Shown here piece after piece: positions 6,817-11,238 of a stretch of DNA of 11,238 nucleotides. The stretch spans positions 1 through 11,238 of the forward strand of contig JAFTLM010000268.1 of NCBI GenBank assembly GCA_017455945.1, read 5' to 3'. Positions within the stretch are counted from its first letter, which is position 1. Each line of letters opens with the position of its first letter. The position numbers were made by a program, and so were the translations under genes. Origin of the DNA: Clostridia bacterium. GTDB taxonomy: Bacteria; Bacillota; Clostridia; Oscillospirales; CAG-272. The notes below the pieces were generated by a model, which made no database searches, had not been told where the DNA came from, and saw only the letters and a list, made by a program, of their open reading frames with translations.

Positions 6817-7877
6817 TTGAGCAGAACCTCCTCGATTTTCATAAGCTCTACGCCCTCGGGCTTGGTCTTTTTAAGAAGCTCGTACTCGGCGGTGCAAGCG
6901 GTAACAAGAATTTTTGCGTCCATATTAAGAGCGTTCACCCATCTGCCTTCAGCAACTTTCTCCATAACTTCGGGCATATACTCGTTCATAATAAGATTAC
7001 CCGCAAGAACGGTATCCTTCTTATTAAGAAGCATTTCAACAAGCTCGCCGCAAGCAGAAAGAACCTCTCTCATAGAATCAAGTTCTTCAAGGTCGCGTGC
7101 GAGAATGGGGCTTTCCTGGGGGGTAAGCTTCATATCCGATTTCTTGACTTTAAGAGCTCCCGACTTAACAAGATCCGCAAGGAACTCGGTAAAGGTAACC
7201 ACCTCTGCCTTAAGGTCAACGCCATACTCCTTATATTCTCGCTTCATAACCTTTGCATCGGCGGGGTCATAGCAAACAACCTTTTTATAGTTGTTAAGAG
7301 TTTTAGCACAATTTTCCATAACCGCCTTCGTCTCCGCAGCTGCTCCGATAAGGAAATCAAGGCTGTAACCGCTTATAGGTTCGTCACCGAGAAGAGCGAA
7401 GTTTACGCCTGCTTTTTTAAGAAGCTCTACCGCACTCTTCGCACAGCCCTTTGCTCTTGTGTCCTCACCCAGGTAGAAAAGAATATCTCCGCCGCCGATA
7501 ACGGGAATATTGGGGTTCTTCTCCGTGCCGTAGATATTACCCTTCGCCGCAAAGTTTTCCAGCATCTTCATAACGTACTCGGGAAGCTTGCCGTCAAGTG
7601 CCGCGCCAAGTCTTGCTTCCTTTGTAAACATAACCGGATCCCAGCCTGTAACGCAGTCCTTCATACAGCCGCCGCAAAGCGAGCATTCGTACACGTTGTT
7701 AATGATATCCTCGGAATATTCAATAGCTCCGCGAGCTACCATAGAGAGTCCGAGTGCTCTCGCTCTCGCCGTATTTCTCTCAAGCCCCGTAGCGTTACCG
7801 ATAGGGCAAACGTGGTGGCACATCCAGCAGAAACGGCAACTGTCTATATGTTGTTTCGATTTTTCTGTAAATTGCAT
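6807..7877 (-). CDS. Two-[4Fe-4S] oxidoreductase subunit with a degenerate CCG domain (GlcF/LldE/HdrD-like)
   Basis: This 356-residue protein is the likely electron-transfer partner of the upstream FAD oxidase. The N-terminus binds two [4Fe-4S] clusters: C14-x2-C17-x2-C20-x3-C24-P and C65-x2-C68-x2-C71-x3-C75. Residues about 130-356 align by eye with the paired CCG domains of GlcF/LldE/HdrB-type proteins, but the motif cysteines are gone. The first CCG position reads DEPISG, the HDPC position reads ESPILARD, and the second CCG position reads TVLAGN. Only TAC (in VTACTAEYELL) survives of the final Cys pair. The domain thus keeps its fold but probably not its noncubane cluster. The start has AGGAGG about 9 bases upstream and lies 15 bases after the oxidase stop. 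It probably forms a membrane-free complex with the oxidase and the fused ETF; no membrane segment is seen. Confidence 0.88.
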   Translation of the reverse strand: MQFTEKSKQHIDSCRFCWMCHHVCPIGNATGLERNTARARALGLSMVARGAIEYSEDIINNVYECSLCGGCMKDCVTGWDPVMFTKEARLGAALDGKLPEYVMKMLENFAAKGNIYGTEKNPNIPVIGGGDILFYLGEDTRAKGCAKSAVELLKKAGVNFALLGDEPISGYSLDFLIGAAAETKAVMENCAKTLNNYKKVVCYDPADAKVMKREYKEYGVDLKAEVVTFTEFLADLVKSGALKVKKSDMKLTPQESPILARDLEELDSMREVLSACGELVEMLLNKKDTVLAGNLIMNEYMPEVMEKVAEGRWVNALNMDAKILVTACTAEYELLKKTKPEGVELMKIEEVLLKCL

Positions 7878-7892
7878 ATCCTTTTCCTCCTA

Positions 7893-9317
7893 TTAAAGTC
7901 CAAGCTTGAAGGGGTTCATAATTCCGTTGGGGTCAAGCTGTTTCTTAATGCCCTCGAACACCTGCATTGCGGGACCGTACTGCTCTTTCATAAGTCTGCC
8001 AAGCTTGATACCTACGCCGTGGTGATCATTTACAACACCGCCGTTGGCAAGAGCTGTTCTTACGCCGCAGTTCCAGATAGCTTGGTGAAGTCTGAACGCC
8101 TCGTGGGGGTCTTGAGGCACGTCCTTGCCGTCGACGATAAAGCGGTCGTAGATCATACAACCCCACTCATACCAGTGCGAGAAGTGCGCGATAAATTTAG
8201 CCTGTGGGAAGTTTGTTTCAATGGCTTCTTTCATCGCCCAGTAGATTTTTTCAATCTTGTCATAAGGAGCGATAGTATCCATTGTACCGAAGCACTGAGG
8301 AATATCCATCATATGACCGGGATAGAAGAATGTAATCTTCTCCTTCCACCACTTTTCTCCATACTCGGAGCCAAGGTCCTCAGCACCGTATTTTGCGAAT
8401 GTGGAAAGAAGAAGCTTTTCCTCAACCTCAACTATCTCCTTAACGCCCTCAATGGCAATGTTCATAAACGCACCTTTTTTCTCAACGCCGACGATCTTCT
8501 TGATAAGCGAAGCTGTCTCTGCCTCATCGTAAAGTCTCATAACAGAGGGCTTGAACTTCTGAAGAAGCTCGCGTCCCGCGTTGAACGCGTCTGTCATGTT
8601 GTGGAAAAGGAAGCCTCGGAACTTTCTTGACTCGGGCTGCTCGTAGATTCTCATCTGCGCCTTTGTCATAACACCGAGAGTACCCTCGGAGCCGATGAAT
8701 ATCTGGTTAAGGTCGGGACCCGCCGCGTGCTTGGGCGCGGGAGAGGTCTCGATAATGTCACCGTTGGGAAGAACCACTTCCATCTGAAGCACCATGTCGT
8801 CTATCTTTCCGTACTTTGTAGAGGAAACACCGATACCTCTGTGCGCCAGGAATCCGCCTACTGTGGAGCAGGTAAGCGAAGAAGGATAGTGCATTGTAGC
8901 ATAGCCCTTTTCGTTAGCCGCCCACTCGATGTGCTTATAAATTGAACCTGTGCCGCACTCTATGTACATTCCCTGAGTATTTACGTCGTAAATCTTATTC
9001 ATTCTCTTGGTGTCAAGCACGATACCTCCGCACACGGGGATAGCACCGCCCTGGGTTCCGCCGCCCGCGCCCCAAGTGGTTACGGGAATCTTGTAATAGT
9101 TAGCGATTTTAAGAACCGCAGAGGTCTCCTTTGCGTCCTTGGGCGCAACGATAAAGTCGCCCTCGGGCATTCTGAGTCCGCGGTCAGCCCACATTCTGGA
9201 AAGCCAGAAGTAGTCCACGCTGTGCGTAAGCTTGTCAATAGTTCTTGTAGAACAGTTTTCTCTTCCCACCGCGTCCTCAAGCTCGGTGGCAATTACGTCA
9301 AACAAAAAGTCTGTCAT
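7893..9317 (-). CDS. FAD-binding oxidase of the GlcD / alkyl-DHAP synthase type
   Basis: This 474-residue flavoprotein has a PCMH-type FAD-binding domain (about 53-220), with IVAPKDAKE at its start, the pyrophosphate loop WGAGGGTQGG (82-91), SSLTCSTVGGFLA (146-158) and GSEGTLGVMTK (209-219). A FAD-oxidase C-terminal domain ends in LDPNGIMNPFKLGL. PSVMRLYDE (257-265) and the NDHHGVG motif (430-436) resemble alkyl-DHAP synthases, while the neighbouring Fe-S gene resembles the glycolate/lactate dehydrogenase arrangement. The protein is expected to oxidise a hydroxy acid, polyol or sugar carbon and pass electrons to the Fe-S protein and ETF; the substrate is unknown. No signal peptide or membrane segment is evident. 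ATG has a GGAGG ribosome site 8 bases upstream and lies 15 bases after the previous stop. The family call is strong. Confidence 0.9.
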   Translation of the reverse strand: MTDFLFDVIATELEDAVGRENCSTRTIDKLTHSVDYFWLSRMWADRGLRMPEGDFIVAPKDAKETSAVLKIANYYKIPVTTWGAGGGTQGGAIPVCGGIVLDTKRMNKIYDVNTQGMYIECGTGSIYKHIEWAANEKGYATMHYPSSLTCSTVGGFLAHRGIGVSSTKYGKIDDMVLQMEVVLPNGDIIETSPAPKHAAGPDLNQIFIGSEGTLGVMTKAQMRIYEQPESRKFRGFLFHNMTDAFNAGRELLQKFKPSVMRLYDEAETASLIKKIVGVEKKGAFMNIAIEGVKEIVEVEEKLLLSTFAKYGAEDLGSEYGEKWWKEKITFFYPGHMMDIPQCFGTMDTIAPYDKIEKIYWAMKEAIETNFPQAKFIAHFSHWYEWGCMIYDRFIVDGKDVPQDPHEAFRLHQAIWNCGVRTALANGGVVNDHHGVGIKLGRLMKEQYGPAMQVFEGIKKQLDPNGIMNPFKLGL

Positions 9318-9332
9318 TTTTATTCCTCCAAA

Positions 9333-10739
9333 TCAATTATTTATATCATCAAATTCAATTTCGGGGACGTACTTGCAAAATTCCTTAAGTACTTCGCCGT
9401 AGTTGCCGTAAATCTCGCTCATATGGTGAATGTACGGACCCTCGATAAGCTTCTTTTCTATCTTTGAAAGGTTCTCAAATTCAGCCCACATATATGTTCC
9501 GAAGGTGTGAGGACCTTCGGTGGTCTTGAACTCACCCCCAAGAAGCGTATATTTGCCCGCGTCGCCCTGGAAGCGCGCTATTGTGTACTCGCCGTCCTTA
9601 ACTCTGAAGGCCGGCTTGCCCGCGTTGCGAAGCGAACCTACAGTTCCCTCTTTCTTCATTGAATACGGGAACGGACCGCAGTGCCAAAGAAGCTCGGAGT
9701 TCTTGTTTTCAGGGTGTCTCACTGTAAACTCACCAAAGAGGGGCGCGCCCTTTCCTCTGGTGGCACACTTGAGAAGCGCCTGTGTTATCGCGCCGTAAAC
9801 GTCCGACTCGCAGGTTACAAGATAGCCTCTGTCGGCAAGCACGCTCATTGCAAGGCAAGGAGCAACGCCGATGGACTGGGGCATAGCTGTCCAGCACTCG
9901 GAAGAGATAACGTCGCATCCCGTCTCGTCAAAGACTTCCTTGTAAGCGTAAGCGATAGTCATAATACGCTTGAAGTGGTCGTCTGTAATTCCCTCGGTGT
10001 CATACATCTCGCGAAGCTTGTCAACCTCTTTTTGAAGCGCCTCGCCTTCCTCCTCGTAAATGCGGTTCATCTTTTGGGAAAAGACTGCCATATTCACAGT
10101 GTTCATATTGATGCCGAATTTCTCGGTAAGCTCAAGCTCGTTAGCCATAACGCTCTTAAAGGGATTGAGACGAGTTCCCACCTGAACCACGTTCAGCTTC
10201 TTGAAGTTATTAACCATACAAGCCACCGAAAGGAATTTAGCCATACCCTCGGCAAACACGGGGCTTTCAACAGGGCAGTTTTCAACGTATGTAAACGGAA
10301 CGCGAAGTCTGCGAAGCTGCTTGCTTATGGCAAACAAACCGCACTGCGCGTCGGTGTATCTCATTCCGTCGGGGTCAAAACGCATATCCTGCGGTCCCCA
10401 AAGAAGTGTGGGAAGCGCAAGCTTTTTAGCCACCTGACCCATAGCCTCCTCATTACCGAAATTGCAGTTGGCGAGAATAATTGCGTTTACGCCCTCAGCC
10501 TTGAAGTGCTTAACCACTTCGTCAACCTCGGTGTTTTTGATAAGCAAGCCCTCGTCGTTGAGCCATTCAACGTCGACAAACTCGGTCATTTCGTCAGAAA
10601 AAGTTTCCTTTATATAAGGAACTACCTTTTCCTTGTTCGCAATAGCGGCAGCCGGCTCAAAGATACCTTTTCTGGTTGCCGCGTCGGCAATATCGCGGCG
10701 TCCGCATATTATACCTATTTTCAAGCTGTAATCAAGCAT
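9333..10739 (-). CDS. L-fucose isomerase-related protein (COG2407 type)
   Basis: This 468-residue first gene of the operon encodes a cytosolic protein of the L-fucose/L-arabinose isomerase superfamily as represented by COG2407. Members are presumed metal-dependent aldose-ketose isomerases, though many are uncharacterised. Visible: an N-terminal nucleotide-fold-like region (LKIGIICGRR; IILANCNFGNEEA at 87-99), then candidate active-site acids E281 in SECW and E311/D313 in CESDVYG, and candidate His353 in LWHCGP. The length is shorter than E. coli FucI (about 590) and fits COG2407. The ATG at 10737-10739 is chosen because GGAGG (10746-10750) lies 6 bases upstream; an in-frame TTG at 10754 lies beyond that ribosome site. 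Family assignment is by motif and overall resemblance. The reaction, probably isomerisation of the incoming sugar to a ketose for a kinase, is inferred. Confidence 0.78.
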   Translation of the reverse strand: MLDYSLKIGIICGRRDIADAATRKGIFEPAAAIANKEKVVPYIKETFSDEMTEFVDVEWLNDEGLLIKNTEVDEVVKHFKAEGVNAIILANCNFGNEEAMGQVAKKLALPTLLWGPQDMRFDPDGMRYTDAQCGLFAISKQLRRLRVPFTYVENCPVESPVFAEGMAKFLSVACMVNNFKKLNVVQVGTRLNPFKSVMANELELTEKFGINMNTVNMAVFSQKMNRIYEEEGEALQKEVDKLREMYDTEGITDDHFKRIMTIAYAYKEVFDETGCDVISSECWTAMPQSIGVAPCLAMSVLADRGYLVTCESDVYGAITQALLKCATRGKGAPLFGEFTVRHPENKNSELLWHCGPFPYSMKKEGTVGSLRNAGKPAFRVKDGEYTIARFQGDAGKYTLLGGEFKTTEGPHTFGTYMWAEFENLSKIEKKLIEGPYIHHMSEIYGNYGEVLKEFCKYVPEIEFDDINN

Positions 10740-10745
10740 AAAAAA

Positions 10746-10750
10746 CCTCC
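10746..10750 (-). promoter_or_regulatory. Ribosome binding site fixing the start of the COG2407 gene
   Basis: On the minus strand GGAGG is followed by six T residues and then the ATG at 10737-10739. This decides for the ATG over the in-frame TTG at 10752-10754, which lies upstream of the site. Confidence 0.8.
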
Positions 10751-10792
10751 ACAATGAAAATATTTTTATTTTTTGGTTAATTTCGCCTTAAA

Positions 10793-10821
10793 ATTATAAC
10801 ACATTATGAAAATTTTTTCAA
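10793..10821 (-). promoter_or_regulatory. Main promoter of the eight-gene catabolic operon
   Basis: On the minus strand TTGAAA (10816-10821) is followed after exactly 17 bases by TATAAT (10793-10798), nearly the sigma-A consensus. Transcription should begin near 10786, giving a leader of about 47 bases before the ATG at 10739. A near-palindrome, TGAAAATTTTTTCA (10807-10820), overlaps the -35 element and could be an operator. Confidence 0.8.
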
Positions 10822-10859
10822 TAGTTTTTCGAATTTTTCTTGTAATTTTCCTTGTTTTT

Positions 10860-10874
10860 TGAAAATTATTTTCA
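10860..10874. promoter_or_regulatory. Candidate operator: perfect TGAAAAT-T-ATTTTCA palindrome with two near copies
   Basis: A perfect 15-base odd palindrome lies between the two divergent promoters. Copies with one mismatch occur at 10807-10820 (over the operon's -35) and 10755-10768 (in the operon leader, just before the ribosome site). Centres are about 52 and 53.5 bases apart, close to five DNA turns each, as expected for looping or cooperative binding. The region is very AT-rich, so chance matches are a real risk. No regulator gene is visible in the window. Confidence 0.35.
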
Positions 10875-10879
10875 TTTTC

Positions 10880-10909
10880 TTGACAAAAAGCCGTGTTGTG
10901 TGATATAAT
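10880..10909 (+). promoter_or_regulatory. Consensus promoter pointing right, away from the operon
   Basis: On the plus strand a perfect TTGACA (10880-10885) and a perfect TATAAT (10904-10909) are separated by 18 bases. Transcription would start near 10916 and enter the gene-free, hairpin-rich stretch to the window end. Its product lies outside the window or is a non-coding RNA. Confidence 0.7.
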
Positions 10910-10916
10910 TAATGTA

Positions 10917-11238
10917 ATAAATTTTATTTGAGAGAATCGGTAAATTATAGCGGCGAGGGGTGTGTTCGCACTCGCCAAGTCCAGAAAGGTTTTTGCGGAG
11001 CTTTTTGCAAAAAGCGACCTTTTGTGCCCGCAGGCACTCGGCGTTTCTTTTGGGAGCTTTTCTTTGCGCCTTTTGTGTCAAAGAAAAGCGGAGTTCAGAA
11101 TTGTGCCTTACAAAACCGCTGTAAGCCTACAGAAATAAAGCTATCCAAGCCGATAGTCCACTTTTTCTTTTTGAAGCCAAAGGCGCAAAAAGAAAAAGTT
11201 CGCAAAAAGAAAAACGCCGTTTTGGGGAGTTTCGCTCA
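10917..11238. repeat. Gene-free block of hairpins and short repeats
   Basis: No convincing gene is seen here. The stretch contains several inverted repeats: GGCGAG/CTCGCC (10952-10957 with 10971-10976), a 16-base palindrome GCTTTTTGCAAAAAGC (11000-11015), GTGCC/GGCAC (11024-11028 with 11033-11037), GCTTTTCTTTG/CAAAGAAAAGC (11056-11066 with 11079-11089) and CTTTTTCTTTTTG/CAAAAAGAAAAAG (11161-11173 with 11186-11198, inner stem GCC/GGC). A 14-base direct repeat CGCAAAAAGAAAAA occurs at 11184-11197 and 11201-11214. This pattern resembles dispersed palindromic intergenic repeats of clostridial genomes, or a structured leader of the rightward transcript. Which one cannot be settled from a single copy. 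Confidence 0.45.

Noticed and set aside
5896..7272. A 458-codon open frame on the plus strand
   Set aside because: It is antisense to the aldolase and to parts of the PfkB and Fe-S genes, has no family motif and no ribosome site that I can see; it mirrors the real genes.
6795..8630. A 611-codon open frame on the plus strand
   Set aside because: It runs antisense across the Fe-S and FAD oxidase genes, whose protein motifs and ribosome sites are clear. Its translation shows no recognisable domain, so it is a by-product of the codon use of the genes on the other strand.
10740..10754. TTG start five codons upstream for the COG2407 gene
   Set aside because: It lies upstream of the GGAGG ribosome site, which is correctly spaced for the ATG at 10737-10739.
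9681..10757. A 358-codon open frame on the plus strand
   Set aside because: It is antisense to the COG2407 gene, which has a good promoter, ribosome site and superfamily motifs. The plus-strand translation looks like non-protein sequence.
10766..11081. Two short open frames on the minus strand upstream of the operon (70 and 69 codons)
   Set aside because: They cross both promoters and the hairpin block, are lysine/asparagine-rich as expected from AT-rich DNA, and resemble no family I know.
11161..11214. Short repeats considered as a CRISPR array
   Set aside because: The repeated unit is 14 bases of A-rich sequence with only two copies and a 3-base gap, and there are no spacers of regular length or cas genes.

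Overview
The window looks like a chromosomal segment of a low-to-mid GC anaerobic Gram-positive bacterium of the Clostridia, most like an Oscillospiraceae or Lachnospiraceae gut-type genome. The grounds are AGGAGG-type ribosome sites, sigma-A-like promoters, AT-rich spacers, clostridial-type proteins (DUF554, bacterial ferritin, ETF-linked flavin dehydrogenase) and a block of A/T-rich hairpins. This placement is inference. Every recognised gene lies on the minus strand.

Layout from left to right. Positions 1-505 hold a ferritin gene, cut off at its 3' end by the window edge, with its own promoter. Positions 585-1298 hold a DUF554 membrane protein, also with its own promoter. An intrinsic terminator at 1420-1443 closes a long operon that runs leftward from a promoter at about 10793-10821. 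In transcription order the operon encodes: a COG2407 (L-fucose isomerase-related) protein; an FAD-dependent oxidase of the GlcD/alkyl-DHAP-synthase type; a two-[4Fe-4S] protein with a degenerate CCG domain; a class II (FBA/IolJ/GatY-like) aldolase; a PfkB-family sugar kinase; an IolB-like isomerase; an FGGY-family (xylulokinase-like) kinase; and a compact fused EtfB-EtfA electron transfer flavoprotein. Gene junctions are overlaps or gaps of at most 15 bases, so this is one transcription unit of about 9.3 kb. The remainder, 10740-11238, has no gene I can support. It holds two divergent promoters, a repeated TGAAAAT/ATTTTCA palindrome, and a dense set of hairpins.

How the genes may work together (inference): the IolB-like isomerase, PfkB kinase and class II aldolase resemble the lower half of the myo-inositol pathway (5-deoxy-glucuronate to 5-dehydro-2-deoxygluconate, its 6-phosphate, then DHAP plus malonate semialdehyde). 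The usual upper-half enzymes IolG, IolE and IolD are not in this operon. In their place are a COG2407 isomerase-like protein, an FGGY kinase, and an oxidation module made of FAD oxidase, Fe-S protein and fused ETF. The whole reads as a catabolic operon for a sugar, sugar acid or cyclitol in which the oxidation step feeds electrons to an ETF, possibly with flavin-based bifurcation or confurcation, rather than to NAD(P) directly. I do not recognise the combination as a described pathway. The substrate cannot be read from the sequence, and no transporter or regulator lies in the window.
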